A stretch of 64,000 bases of DNA from Gonocerus acuteangulatus (lineage: Eukaryota; Arthropoda; Insecta; Hemiptera; Coreidae), in contig OX328130.1 of NCBI GenBank assembly GCA_946811695.1, positions 73,116,853-73,180,852 on the forward strand, in the 5' to 3' direction. The translations under genes were made by a program, and so were the position numbers. Of the stretch, positions 1 through 11,117 are shown piece by piece (the stretch's first letter is position 1; the number at the start of each line of letters is the position of its first letter). The notes beneath the pieces were generated by a model that was not told the DNA's origin, ran no database searches, and worked only from the letters and a program-made list of their open reading frames with translations.

Positions 1-105
1 TAAACCGATTTAGATTATTTTTGGAAAACATTTTCCTCTTTATATATCCACAATGAATACCGAGTTTCGTTGAAATATAACAATATTTATGGCTGGTATT
101 AACAA
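1..105 (-). repeat. Fragment of dispersed repeat family G
   Basis: Read on the minus strand this matches the internal units at 59.8-61.4 kb, sharing the phrases TTTCAACGAAACTCGGTATTC and AAAATAATCTAAATCGG with small differences. It is cut by the window edge. From here to about 400 I see only AT-rich sequence with a short A-run near 268-285. Confidence 0.75.
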
Positions 106-402
106 ATAACTACTTTGGCTTTGCAGTATCCCCCCCACCATATTCCCTGCTTATGGATGTTATCTTGCATTACGGATCTCCATATTATCTTTCATTATGG
201 ATGTTAAGGACGTGGGCAAACAGTAGATAGTCCGGCCTAAGATGTCTTTACGCCTTAAACAAAAATAAAAAAAAAAAAAAAAGACATGAAATTAAATAAG
301 ATTGATTTGAACTGGAATAACCATCGTCTGGGCTATCGAAATTATGTTAGGACTTATTATTAACGGTTATTATGTTAACTGAAATTATCGTTTTGTTTAT
401 TT

Positions 403-403
<1 letters not shown>

Positions 404-441
<38 letters not shown>
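404..441. repeat. (TAGA)n microsatellite
   Basis: About nine perfect tandem tetranucleotide units, seen directly. Confidence 0.97.
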
Positions 442-442
<1 letters not shown>

Positions 443-718
443 AAGCTGTATTTAAGTTTTAACTTTTTACAGGGAGGCCACTTAATGTGCTTAAAATAAT
501 ATAACTTTACATAAAAATTATAAAATATAATACTAGTTTTATAATAATGAAAAATTTATACCTAAATAAAAAGAAAAGAAGAAGAGAGAGAAACAAATAT
601 ATACATATATATAATAATAATAATAAATAAATAATAATAATAAGTCACCCAAATTAAATTTAAAATAATTCAGTTTTGCACATTCAGTCCTACATTAAAG
701 AAACAGCCACAAAAGAAA

Positions 719-1443
719 TTAATCGAATCTGATAAAAGCACGGATTCTGAGGGCATATAAAACGTAGGCGCAGAGGTTGTTGAGCTTCTCACGGTCTCTT
801 ACATCCAGTAATGCAACAAGCCTGTCTTCAGTGGTGTCGTCTGCTTGGAAATAGCTGCAGATGTAGTGGCGTCTAGCTTCCGTGTACATCGGACACCTGA
901 GTAGGAAGTGACCAATATCCTCCTCTTACATCCAGTAATGCAACAAGGCTGTCTTCAGTGGTGTCCTCTGCTTGGAAATAGCTGCAGATGTAGTGGCGTC
1001 TAGCTTCCGTGTACATCGGACACCTGAGTAGGAAGTGACCAATATCCTCCTCTTCGTACAGGTTGCATATTGAGCATATCTCGTCACATTTTATCTTGTA
1101 CAAGATTCCATTGGTAAATATTCTCAGCTCCAACCTTCCGGCTAGTCTCAGCTGAGACAAGATTCGAGCTTTGTAGAAGGTAGTTCTGAGTTGGAGGTAT
1201 TTATCTACACCCCAAAATGTCTTTAGCCTTCGGTAGATTGGACTGAAGGAGGATCCACACATCTTCTCTATATCTGCTTGGACGTGTCTATCAAGATATG
1301 CTTTGACCAGATATCCTTCTTTTTCTCTCAGTGCTGCGCTGTCCTGTCTCAGGAATAATTCCTCTTCCCCTACAAGCTGGAACTGCTCTCGTGCCTGACT
1401 CACCCAGTTATATTGGCTTGAATTATGGGATAAGCTGTCAAGT
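719..1443 (-). pseudogene. LINE ORF2 C-terminal relic with zinc-knuckle motif
   Basis: An open frame runs from about 1443 down to 873 on the minus strand. Near its end is a C-x2-C-x9-H-x4-C arrangement (CSICNLYEEEDIGHFLLRC), typical of the extreme C-terminus of LINE reverse-transcriptase proteins. A 127-bp direct duplication (796-922 and 923-1049) repeats the segment around the zinc knuckle and throws the first frame into an early stop. The undisturbed end of the protein is readable in the outer duplicate and stops at 719-721. A (TAA)n-like tail lies at 605-645, where a minus-strand LINE 3' end would be. No reverse-transcriptase core is present, so this is a 5'-truncated copy. The exact LINE clade is not determinable. 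Confidence 0.8.
796..1049. repeat. 127-bp tandem duplication inside the LINE relic
   Basis: The sequence starting CTCTTACATCCAGTAATGC at 796 restarts at 923 with only a few mismatches over the full 127 bp. The high identity suggests a recent duplication after LINE insertion. Confidence 0.93.
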
Positions 1444-2335
1444 TTTGTTTATTTATAATTATTTATTAATATAATTTTATATTTTAAATTCTATACGGAC
1501 TAAATATGTGTATCTGATTTTGTGGCCCAAAATTTTATTGTAGCATTTTTCATCCAATCTATAAAAAGGAACAATAATAATTATGGTTTACCTTTTAGAA
1601 TTTAAGTAATTATTGTAATTTTTTCTTATTTATGTACGATTTTGGAGAACCTATATTGGGCTCAAAAAAAAAAATGTACATACATGAGAGAAAATAGAAT
1701 TATGAGATAAATTTAAGTTACAATGACGGAACTCTTTCCGTTTTGTTTTCGATTGTATATACAAAATGAGCAATGCCTGTAAAAGGAACGGGACCCTGTT
1801 GAAGAAGAACTTTTTTTTCTGTTGGTTTTTTTTTGGGTCACAGAATCGTACCTTAGTGGGTGGTCCGCCAATCTTGATACAACTTGAATATATCTGTATA
1901 CATTAATGAGGTCCAAATTTGGTAATCTCATTACAGAATCATGGTCGCATAGATCTGTACGCTAGGACAAAATTATTTTTTTGGGTACAATCTGAGTTGC
2001 TGCAAATAACCTAAGTTAACATTTATGTATTCATCTAGCGAATCTAAACAGCATGATATGATGTTAATAATATAAGGAAAATAGTGTCATTTGCATCAAG
2101 GGTTTTCGGATTTTCATATACTTTTTGAAATGTCCCATAAACGTTTCGGAAATCGTGTTAAGTGGAAAGTAAGCATTCGAAATTCCCGAGAATGTTTTAA
2201 TTGTCTTGTTCCTTTGAATGCTTCTCTTTGTCTGTTTTCCGCAGTTTTTCGTCGCTTGTTGTTTCAGTAATTGATTTCAGCAGTAAAATGAATTCATGAG
2301 AAAAACAAGGTATTTACATTAAAAACTTTCGATTC
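1444..2335. other. Unassigned AT-rich interval
   Basis: I see no recognisable gene, RNA or repeat copy here, only short A- or T-runs (for example 1664-1673) and short non-conserved open frames. Confidence 0.6.
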
Positions 2336-2339
2336 TACA

Positions 2340-2965
2340 ATGAATAGTTCGTTAGCCATCAAGGTGATAAGCAGTCAGGGAATAGTTGGGAAACATCAAT
2401 ACGATTTTTGTACAAATTATTGTATGTATTAAGGACGTTTCGGCTACTCTTTGGTAGCCTTCGTCTAACTGCTAACTTTTGTATTTCTCCATCCCTGGCA
2501 CTCATATGGGGGCTGAATATGGGGGCACCTATATTGGTCCCGACCCGACCAGATCCGATGCGATCCGATGGTCACCGACTGTCGGAAGAAAAACAAACAC
2601 ATGCATCTCAATGGATGGTGCCTACATCGGTCCCGACCCGACCCGATCTGATCCGATCCGATAGCCTCCAACTGTCGAAAGAAAAACCAACACATGCATC
2701 TCAATGCAGATGCTTACATCGCTCCCGACCCGACCCGATCCGATCCGATCAGATCACTTGACTTCGAGGTCATTACTGACGAACTGCACTTACGTCGGCC
2801 GTTGTCGGTCAAATGAAATCGGATCGGATCGGATGGGAGGATATACGGGTCCAATGTAGGTACAGTCTAAGGCTCCCAAAGATTAGCCGAATCGTCCTTA
2901 ATACAAATGTTTCGTATTGATGTCTTCCTAGCCGAATCCCAAATATTCCCCGACTAATAAGAACA
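2340..2965. mobile_element. Ribozyme-family A element, split by a nested repeat
   Basis: The left part (GTTAGCC...TCAGGGAATAGTTGGG, then TTTCGGCTACTC...GGTAGCC) matches the left ends at 7888 and 18915. The right end near 2925-2960 (CCTAGCCGAATCCCAAATATTCCCC) is the inverted partner. The hammerhead-like core at 2436-2470 is degraded: the CTGANGA box reads TTAGACGA on the minus strand, while the hairpin and GAAACGTCC remain. A CGATCC-rich repeat (2510-2880) sits inside it. Confidence 0.65.
2510..2880. mobile_element. Family H (CGATCCGAT-rich) MITE-like repeat, nested
   Basis: Three tandem modules of about 90 bp (GGTGCCTACATCGGTCCCGA, then CGATCCGATCCGAT, then a TGTCGGAAGAAA segment) are followed by an inverted end (CGGATCGGATCGGATGGGAGG ... 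CCAATGTAGG). Modules and ends recur at 11118-11370 and 52485-53150. The terminal motif GGCTGCnCCTACATTG suggests a non-autonomous DNA transposon; no superfamily is assigned. Confidence 0.65.
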
Positions 2966-3588
2966 TTGCGATGAAAAAAAAAATATTTTTTTTTAGAATT
3001 CGAAATTTAATTATTAAAATTTAATTGATATTGGTATTGATTAGTTTATGCACATTATTCAGAAATCTGAAATCCACTTAACACCTTGTTAATACTTATG
3101 TAGCTCCTGTCTGACGGCCTATTAATTTTTCATATTTTATCATGAAACTTACGTCTGGCTTTGGAGAAACAATTAGAAATTCGTTGATACACAATCAAAT
3201 CTTTGTCCGTTCACCATTACAGCTAATTGTCAAAGGCCTCCAAAAACCCTTTTAGTTATTAGAGCGTATCGTACTCCCGCACGGTCCTCATGAAGCCCGG
3301 AGTCCTCCAAAGCAGGGCCTCGCGATTAGAGAGCCGATAACACTTTCATCAACATCATCAACAAAGCTGCATTATGTGATGACGGTTCGTGACCTGTTTG
3401 TCAACACGGGATCGGTAGAATATCTCTTCCTCGGCTATATTCGGAAGGGAGTTAGATAGCCTTACAGAGGCAGGCTAATTAAGATCAACACTTCATAATA
3501 CCATATGAAGTAACAACAACAACAAAAAATAAATAAATAACAAAATATAAGTTTCACTACAAAATCAAAATTAGAAATATATATTCAG
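2966..3588. other. Unassigned interval
   Basis: No gene, RNA or repeat match that I can support. There are short AT-rich stretches and a slightly GC-richer piece at 3260-3340. Confidence 0.55.
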
Positions 3589-4240
3589 TTGTCGCCAACC
3601 TGAAGACACAGATTGGAAGTGCCGACTAGAAAATTTCATATTTGAGAATTCATAGAGAACGAAATTAACGATGGCTTAACTACGTGTACATATATATTTG
3701 CTTTTTCGCTCTCTACCTGCTACAAAAATGGTCGAATCTTAATAAAATGTGACACAAAAATACTTTGTGAGATTCTAAAGATTCATTCGCCTGCTGAAAA
3801 CGTTTTCGGGCAAAATTCGCGCGAAAAAAATCGTTTTTGCTTGTCTGGGCTTTTTATGAATTATTGGATGTGAGGAATCTAAAAAACTATTTTCGAGGTC
3901 ACCTCGATAACCGTTGTCGATTAATTGGGGTATATTTTTATATATCTCCAAACGAAGATTGGAAAATCACAGTAAATGTCCTTAAGCAATTTAAGAACCA
4001 TGACAGTATTCTAAGCGGATTTATTTCCGTTTAGGATACTGTAGGTTTCCTGTTGCGGTGCCTAAAATCTCGCATCTTTTATAGATTTCATTATACAATT
4101 TTGTACGTGTTTAAATTGTTCACAAAGGATTACGAAAAAAACTGTTTCTATTCTAAGCTTTCCAATAAGGATAAGAACAAGAACAGAAGCGCTTAGAAGA
4201 CGCTGCTCCTGCTTGTTGGACTTCGTTTGATCATGATAGT
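3589..4240 (+). repeat. Dispersed repeat family I, copy 1
   Basis: The same order of blocks as at 32.27-33.47 kb: GGAAGTGCCGACTAGAAAATTT, a GTnnATATATAT stretch, TTCGCTCTCTA, GGGCnAAATTCGCGCnAAAAAAATCG, and finally an end segment with CTGCTCCTGCnTGnnGGACTT. No coding capacity is recognised. It is probably a non-autonomous transposon; the class is unknown. Confidence 0.65.
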
Positions 4241-5425
4241 AAGTTCTCCCATAAGTTCTGTCTGTTCGATGTGATTAACACTTTCCCTGCGGGTGTGATT
4301 ACGGAAGGACACTAGCGATCCTACCCGCTTACGAGTGTGCCTTCGGAAGGACACTCCTCCATTGCTATTCCCTTTAGAAAGTTTAGTAAATGGAGGGGAT
4401 TCACTTTTACAGCTCCAGGTAAAGACAGTTGCCTTCAGTATTGTTTGGGCTTTCTAACAGTGTTTTCCGTTTTCAAATCGGCTGACTGGAAGATATTTTT
4501 TGTTTAAAAAAGAATTCAAACAAAAAATGCCCCCCCTTCCTGAGGTATTTCCAAAAAATGACAGCCGCAGCAAAAGTGTTAAGATATTTGTTTATGCTTG
4601 CTATCATTATTTCAATATAAGAATATATTGTGTACTAATATTTCCACAAAGACGTACCAAATGTCCTTCAATGCAGAAGTTTACAACAAAAGGTAACAAA
4701 ACACCCAAAAAAAGAACCTGGAAGGAAATACGACCCGAGCATGAGAGAATAAAATAAGTCCCGGATAAAGATCTCGACCTCCAAATGGAGTCTGATTGTG
4801 TTTCCAAACGTGCACACGATGAATCTCCGATGACATTTAGTGGCTGGTTAATGTCAGACTCACGCAGATGTTGCATTGATGAATGGTGAATCAAAGGACG
4901 CCGCCTCATCAATTGTTCACGTGTGAAGTCTCAAACACGTGACTTATTAAATTATATGTCTTGTGTTTTTTTTTTAATTCGGTCCCACAGTTTCCTAACA
5001 ACCGCGTTACAGATTATTATTTCCTTTATGTTAATAATATATTTTAAAAATTAATATTACAGTATATATTTTTGAATAATTTAAGGCTAGTTTAAATTAA
5101 TTAGTTTATTTAGTACTATACTATACAGGGGTGTATGGCATGTGAATGACAATTTTTAAGAATGTGAAACTAGACTAAAACTTTCTATCAGTTTTTTTCT
5201 CTAGGCCTATGACGTTCTAAAGTTATTTAGACAAATCCGTGATTTTTGTAGGAAAACTCCAGTTTTCTCTGCTTCTACAGATTTCTCAACTACACATTAC
5301 TCTTTTGAAATAAGTATTAAATTAACTTTGAGGCTAGTTCACTGTCGTATTTTAAAAGTGTCTTTTTCAAATCCCATTGACTGTTCAAAAAGTTGACATT
5401 CATAAAAAAAATCTGTCAGACACTG
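4241..5425. other. Unassigned interval
   Basis: No supported feature. A near-repeat TnCGGAAGGACACT occurs twice (about 4302 and 4334). The open frames at 4500-4757 and 4607-4912 overlap on opposite strands and resemble nothing I recognise. Confidence 0.55.
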
Positions 5426-5429
5426 TTCG

Positions 5430-6085
5430 CTAGCATTGACTACACTTGGACTCCCGACTTACCTGGAAACATTACTTAAAACTTAAAAGACAAGAACTTA
5501 ACAGACGATTTGGATAACTTGGATTAGCAAATCACATTTTAGTACTTAAAGATACTGATCATTACAAGTCATAACTGCAACCCATTTCGACGTACGGATC
5601 AGAGAAAACACCGAACATCAGACGCATCCCAATCCAAAGTCCTAAGAACAATAGTCAATGCTCCCTTCTACGTTTCCAACCATAACCTGCGTAAAGACCT
5701 CAATATCCAACTCCTCACAGATGTTATATTAACCAGATCGCCTTCTCTAGCTCCAACTCTTTGCACCAAGGTGACTCAGAAGACAGTGGCCCAGAGATCT
5801 GCCCCAGTGACCAAGTGAAGTGTTAGCAATGGCTTTCTCTTCCTTAAAGTGCGTCAATGTCTGTGACTCACCGATCTCTCTTCGACTCCAGCCACTGGTC
5901 GGAACAGAAGGGAGCTTGTGTAGGCCTCTTTCAACGTCACCTGAGCGTCCTTCTGGCGTTAATCGAGGATTAAGTTGGGAGGCCTTGAGCACAGAACCTT
6001 CATATTGTATTATATTACGAGATGTAACCATGTACAGAATGTAATAACCAATAAAGAGTAATAATATAAAAAATAAAAAAAGTCT
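5430..6085 (+). pseudogene. Jockey-like LINE relic: RT C-terminal fragments plus 3' UTR
   Basis: The piece at about 5447-5510 translates to LDSRLTWK...LKRQELNRRF, the same RT segment seen intact at 28.66 kb. A second piece at about 5620-5710 matches the PFYVSN...LRKDLN region. Frames shift and stops intervene. From about 5770 to 6085 comes a 3' UTR that is nearly the same as that at 47.52-47.75 kb, ending in an A-rich AATAAAAAAAG tail. It is a dead, 5'-truncated copy. Confidence 0.8.
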
Positions 6086-6179
6086 AGTTGGTGACAAACT
6101 TTTGAGAATCATTATTCTTCTCGAGAATCACTGTTTCTGTCTCTAGCGTGACACGCTAAAAGTCTATTCAACTCCTACC

Positions 6180-6430
6180 ACATTAAAACGAAATAATCTT
6201 CCCACTGCAATCCCTTGCCGTACTCCTCCTCTCCCCACCCAGGTCTCCTGTAGTACCCGAACTCCGTGACTATCGGTTTGTCGCCCCGGGGGATTACCCG
6301 AAGAACCAGGAGATCTGCATCTCACGATGTGCCGGAGGGTGTTCTTGGCGCCCGGCGTGACCCCGGGATCCGAGAGCTCTTACCGTAGCTACTAGCCCTT
6401 CGTGTCAACGGCCTTTTGAAATACTTCACG
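6180..6430. other. GC-rich island of unknown origin
   Basis: This 250-bp block (CCCCGGGGG, GGCGCCCGGCGTGACCCCGGG) stands out sharply from the AT-rich surroundings. Both strands were read; I recognise no protein, rRNA or tRNA. It may be a fragment of an unidentified transposon or processed sequence. Confidence 0.45.
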
Positions 6431-6606
6431 GATAATCTGTGGAATACTATAATACTTCAGTGTTCCCACGGTTTTCGAAGATATCTGCCAAGCTGTAAAT
6501 ATTAATATTGCAAACGGTATTTTGGACGGCAGGATTTAAATAAAATCCAAAAATAAACTGGTTGTTGTACAACAGCTTATATATAATATATGTTGATTCA
6601 CTGTTA

Positions 6607-6608
<2 letters not shown>

Positions 6609-6642
<34 letters not shown>
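6609..6642. repeat. Poly(A) tract of about 34 bp
   Basis: Uninterrupted A-run seen directly. It may be the 3' tail of an unrecognised retroposed segment to its left or simply a homopolymer. Confidence 0.9.
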
Positions 6643-6644
<2 letters not shown>

Positions 6645-6645
<1 letters not shown>

Positions 6646-6899
6646 TATATACAAGATCAAATTCTTCAACGTGGGCTAGCACGATAGGGGAGGTAGTCAT
6701 AACACGAATGAGAATCGGACACACAAACTTTTCGCATGGATCCCTCATGTCGACAGATGACCCTCCAAAATATCCAAGATGTGTTGACACCTTCTCTATA
6801 AAAGACATTTTAGTCCAAAGCCACCACTACATGAAGAAATCAGACAAATTGAAAATCCTTGCAAATATCAGCATTCGTTTGGTAACGACAGTAAAATAA
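6645..6899 (+). pseudogene. RNase H-type LINE C-terminal relic (1)
   Basis: The plus-strand frame reads EVVITRMRIGHTNFSHGSLM, then PPKYPRC, then KDILVQSHHY. This is the well-known LINE C-terminal pattern in which RLRIGHTRLTH is followed by a CCHC-like knuckle. Cysteines of the knuckle are partly lost (PRC kept, second Cys-His replaced). It is 5'-truncated just after the poly(A) tract and runs to a stop at 6899. No RT core remains. Confidence 0.75.
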
Positions 6900-7079
6900 T
6901 AGACCAAATAATAATTTGTCTTAAAAACTTAAGAACTTATATAGAAACATATAAAAAAATACCTATAAATTTATATAAACAATGAGATATAAAAAAGTAT
7001 GGTAATTTTAGTATAGACACGAATGAAGCGAAACAACAATCGTGTGTTATAACCATGACGTCATTTTCCCCAAAATATC

Positions 7080-7262
7080 TAATCAAAATTAAAGAAACCA
7101 GACGAGAACAAGTTATTTTGACCAGACCTCGCGTAGGACACAGTTTACTAACGCATTCCTATCTAATGGAACGACAAAACAAAAATTTATGCACACGTAA
7201 CGAGACATAAACAGTTAAACACATACTTACTCTTTGCCACATAACAGTTTCACATGACTTTC
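7080..7262 (+). pseudogene. RNase H-type LINE C-terminal relic (2)
   Basis: A second, independent copy of the same module: REQVILTRPRVGHSLLTH followed by SYLMERQ, an LCTRNET segment, a stop, and TVKHILTLC. It shares the RxRxGHxxLTH pattern with relic 1 but differs at most residues, so the two are separate insertions of related LINEs rather than a recent duplication. Confidence 0.72.
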
Positions 7263-7427
7263 AAGCCGAAACTAGCCCATATATTTACATAAAATTAACA
7301 CACCTAAATTATTTTATATTCAATTTTTTTTTTTTTTCATTTTTTTACGAAAACTCATAGATTCGATCATGATATGTAAAATGCATTTATATGCTCAAGT
7401 TGTAAAGGTATTAATACGTGATTTGTA

Positions 7428-7685
7428 ATATCGTCGATACAAAAGCAAACTAACGAATATGAAAATCACCACTTTTCAGAGTGGAAAAGTATTTATTCAT
7501 AACTTTTTTTTGGACAGTCAAATATTCGGCAGATTTGACCTTTTGATAGTGGAATACTTTTCCTTTAATAGAGTGAAGTCAGATTGAAGAATTTGCGGTA
7601 AATAAGTCCAGCAGAAATTATTAAAGATGGACAATGAAAGATGCATTTTTTCATATTCGTTAGTTTGCTTTTGTATCGACGATAT
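7428..7685. mobile_element. MITE family F, copy 1 (258 bp palindrome)
   Basis: Ends are perfect inverted repeats beginning ATATCGTCGATACAAAAGC, with the palindrome extending well inward. A TA dinucleotide flanks both sides. Equivalent full copies lie at 23886-24145 and 34502-34759. No coding capacity; presumably mobilised by a Tc1/mariner-type transposase. Confidence 0.88.
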
Positions 7686-7887
7686 TACTATATCGTCGAT
7701 ACAAATTCAAACTAACGAATGTGAAAATCACCACTTTCAAGAGCGAAAATACTTTTGTTTATTACTCTGCTTTTGGACAGTCAAATAGTAGGCAGATTTG
7801 ACCTTTTGACAGTGGTTACATCCTCCTTTGACTGTGTGAACTTAGATTCGACAGTTTGCCATCCATCAGTCCAACAGCAATCAATAA

Positions 7888-8718
7888 TCGAAGACAGGGT
7901 ATAGTTGGGATTCGGCTAGGAGAAAAACGTCAGACTTTCAGGAAGAAATCTGTATTTGGACGTTTCGGCTGCACATTGGCAGCCTTCTTCAGCTAAAAAA
8001 TACAACTTATAAGTAAAAAAAATAAATATACAACTTGTAAGTACAAAACAGGCAGAAATGAGGGTAGTATATACATCAAGACAATAAATTTTAACCAATC
8101 TTATTTTTAAACAATGAAAATACGGTAGTTGGAAAGTAAACAGCATGTAGAAAGTGGTAAGTAAACAGTACAAAAAACTAATCAGTACAAAAAAGGAACA
8201 TTTTTCATATAGTGAGAAAAACAATCTATTCTATAAGTGAATACAATTTATAATAATTAATATACAGATACGTACCACTAGAGAATGCCTAGGGGGGAGG
8301 GAGGAAGACCTCGAGAACAGCAACTACACAGGGGGTTTTATAGTTTTGACTGGGGGAGGGGTGAGGAAGCGGTATGTCGGTGAAGATGAAAGAAGTGCAA
8401 TTGCTAGGTTGTAAAAGCGGGTTGTAAAAGTGTTAAGAGTTTTGGGACACACAAGTAGAAAAATTATCTGGAGCCTGGGAACAAAGATAAAAAGGAGGTC
8501 AGGACAATTTTTGGAAGACGGCGGAGTAAGCAGGGGAGATGTTTTGTCGGTTTTGTAATTAATGTTATTGGGGTTTAAGTTAATGTGGACGCATTCGGAA
8601 ATCTGTCGTTTTTTGGTGTTTCGTTCTGTGGAAAGTATTTTAGTGTCGTCCTAGCAGAATCCCAACTATACCCTGTCTTCGTATCTCTGCAACGGCTAAC
8701 TATCTCCATCTTCACTGT
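7888..8718. mobile_element. Ribozyme-family A element with 12-bp target duplication
   Basis: The 12-bp direct repeat AGCAATCAATAA occurs at 7876-7887 and 8719-8730, splitting a family F MITE, so both boundaries are precise. The termini are long inverted repeats (CGAAGACAGGGTATAGTTGG at the left, its complement near 8670-8692). The interior holds no convincing protein. A hammerhead-like motif sits near the left end on the minus strand. The 12-bp duplication fits target-primed insertion, as in PLEs, rather than a TA or 8-bp DNA transposon. Confidence 0.8.
7951..8005 (-). ncRNA. Hammerhead-ribozyme-like motif, family A
   Basis: On the minus strand: box CTGAAGA (7992-7986), one extra A, stem II GGCTGC/GCAGCC (7984-7979 with 7972-7967) closed by a 6-nt loop, then GAA, palindrome ACGT and C at 7959 as the candidate cleavage base. 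A possible stem I pairs GTATTT with AAATAC across the motif. The extra base between the box and stem II departs from the textbook core, so activity is unproven. Confidence 0.6.
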
Positions 8719-8791
8719 AGCAATCAATAAAGATTTAAAATAAAAAATGCGTTTTTTCAGATTCGATACTTTGCATTTGTATCTACGATAT

Positions 8792-9943
8792 GATGCATTA
8801 CTATAAAGTTAATCGCTATAAGTTGCCATAACTCTTAACAAATAAATAAATACAATAACGAAATAGAACATTAAATTCAAGAGATTTTGCAATTATATAA
8901 TTTATCAGTCGATACGTAGAGAAGTTAATTGCACAATTGTTAACTTGACGTCAAATAACTAATTGATTTGACCCCTGTTTGGATTGAGCAATTATTTTAA
9001 TGCACTAAACTACTTCATCAGATGTTGATTTACATCACACTCATCATCAATTCATCAAACTCTAACTTCGATTCAATCACTACATTAATAATATTAAGTC
9101 CAACTTACTAGTATTTCCTTAATTAAATCAATAACTTACTCGGCGGTAGTCATCTTAATTACTTCTAATCGTATTACCTGAAAAACAAAGAAAAAAAAAG
9201 GTTAAATACAATCTACCTATATATCACAGTCTATATATAATACAAGTATATTATAGAGGGTGGCCGCAAGGTAGTGTTCAAACTAAAAGGTACTTATATG
9301 ATTTCGATTCTGAGCAAAAACGTTCTTATCAACGTTGGTCGGAAAATGCTTCCTGAAGGCGCTTCAGCTACAAAACCTGCCAAAACTACTTTTTTCAGGC
9401 TCCAAATCTCGGTACGTTCTCAACATGTGGTGTGAGAGGAAAAGCTACAAATAAATTTTGTAGGACACTAAATTCTTGGGGCCGTGCTTTAGAAGGTTTT
9501 AAAGCTCCAGCGCATCCAGGAAGCATTTCCGGTTGCTAGGAACTTATTTGTTCAAAACAAAATTTTCTCGAAGTACTTTGGGGTATATACATATACAAAT
9601 ATATGATGTGAAGTGCCCACGTTTTCAGTAGGTACTTCAGAATAATTCTGGAGTGGACCTTAAAATGTTTAATAAATAAACTTAAGTATAAAAAAAAAGA
9701 AAAAAAAAATATATATATATACATATTTCCATCTTCACTGGCGTTAATGGCTAAAAACTGCCAAAAATTTAGGATTCCAAAGGAGTTGATGTAATTTCAT
9801 GGCCCATCAATAAGTTAATAAGTTAATTGCTGTCGTAATATTTTTAGTTAATCTTTCATTGAGGAACTCTTGGGGTTGCCTTAATATTGCATATTAGATT
9901 ATGGTCATATGAAAGCATGCTTGTATGATCGACGATAGTCATG

Positions 9944-9945
<2 letters not shown>
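8792..9945. other. Unassigned AT-rich interval
   Basis: No gene recognised. The stretch 9255-9535 is less AT-rich and opens with TATAGAGGGTGGCCGCAAGG, which could be one end of a DNA transposon, but I find no partner end. A short (TA)n lies at 9705-9722. Confidence 0.5.
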
Positions 9946-9989
<44 letters not shown>

Positions 9990-10545
9990 CAGCTGTTCGT
10001 CTGTCTGTCTGTCCGTTTTGTCCTTATACAAATTCATACCGATTTTGACCAAACTTGGCACGCAGCTAGCCTTCATAGGGGGAGTGGCAAAGGCTAAGTC
10101 AAAATTGTCTACCTGCTGTCTGTCTGTATGTTTGTTCCATATAAAAATCCACACTATTGTCTGGTTTTGACCAAACTTGGCAAAGAGGTAGCTCATGACC
10201 CGGGGGAGGGGGTGGCATAGGCTAGGTCAAAATTGACTACCAGCTGACTCTCTGTATGTTTGTTCCATATATAAATCCACATTTATGACTGATTTTGACC
10301 AAACTGCGCGCACAGGTAGGTCTTGATACGCGGAGTGACATCGTTTAGATTAAGATAATCTATCAGCTGGCAGTCTGTCTGTTGGTTCTTTATACAAATC
10401 CGCACCGTTTGACCGATTTTTATTAAACTTGGCATACAGGTAGGTCTTGGTCATGGGAGTGTAACAGTTGGAGGAGACGTGTTCGAAACTGTGTGCCCAG
10501 CAGTTACATTTTACATTATTAGATTTCAATATTACGTTTTTGGTT
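9946..10545 (+). mobile_element. Helitron-like non-autonomous copy (family 1)
   Basis: After a (TA)n tract come four degenerate tandem modules of about 115-120 bp, each with GTCTGTCTGTATGTTTGTTCC, AnTCCACACC, GATTTTGACCAAACTTGGCA and a GGnAGGTCTTGA...AGTG block. The same modules fill the better-bounded Helitron at 29344-30192. The 3' terminus with CTAG is not recognisable here. Confidence 0.7.
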
Positions 10546-11117
10546 TCAATATGATTAGATTGTGAACCGTTAACCTACACGGTACTTTAGAAATTTTGCC
10601 TAGAAACAATAGTAGATCTTCAGATCCGCCATGATTGAAGATTTGCTTATAGGGGCGCACTATTTGCAAAATGGACGTTTACTGCGATCAGTTGATTAAG
10701 TGACGGTATGAAAGAGATGATATTTCGATGATCCAGACATGACTGGGTCAATCCGATGTAGTTTTCCTTGTGGATGTTTTCCTTCGCTCCGATGGCTCCA
10801 ATGGCAGAATTTATTGGACAAACTGAACATTTCGATGGTGTACAATTAGTCGTAGTGAATGTGCGAATGTTTACATTTCACACTCGGCTGAACGGTTCCA
10901 AGCCTGCGTTATCCGACGCATAGAATCCGCAGTGGAATCAAACGTTATGACAATACAGGAAAATGTATTGTTTATTGTTTTTTCTATTATTTTATACATT
11001 TGCATTTTGTAAGGAGAAATTGAATATATTAAAATCAAAATTAAGACAATCGTCGGAGCTGCTTAAAAATAGAATTAAACAATAATGTTAAGAGGAAAAA
11101 CTCTCACTAGGTAAACC
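10546..11117. other. Unassigned interval
   Basis: Roughly 10620-10940 has a more balanced composition and no obvious repeat match. Neither strand gives a convincing open frame. Confidence 0.5.

Larger units (their letters stand above)
7690..8791. mobile_element. MITE family F, copy 2, interrupted
   Basis: Left half 7690-7887 and right half 8719-8791 together match family F with more divergence than copy 1, only 5 bp away. The break is filled by an 831-bp element flanked by a 12-bp direct repeat. Confidence 0.82.

Noticed and set aside
5747..6112. 121-codon minus-strand gene
   Set aside because: It is antisense to the LINE 3' UTR that recurs at 47.5 kb; the same antisense frame there is broken.
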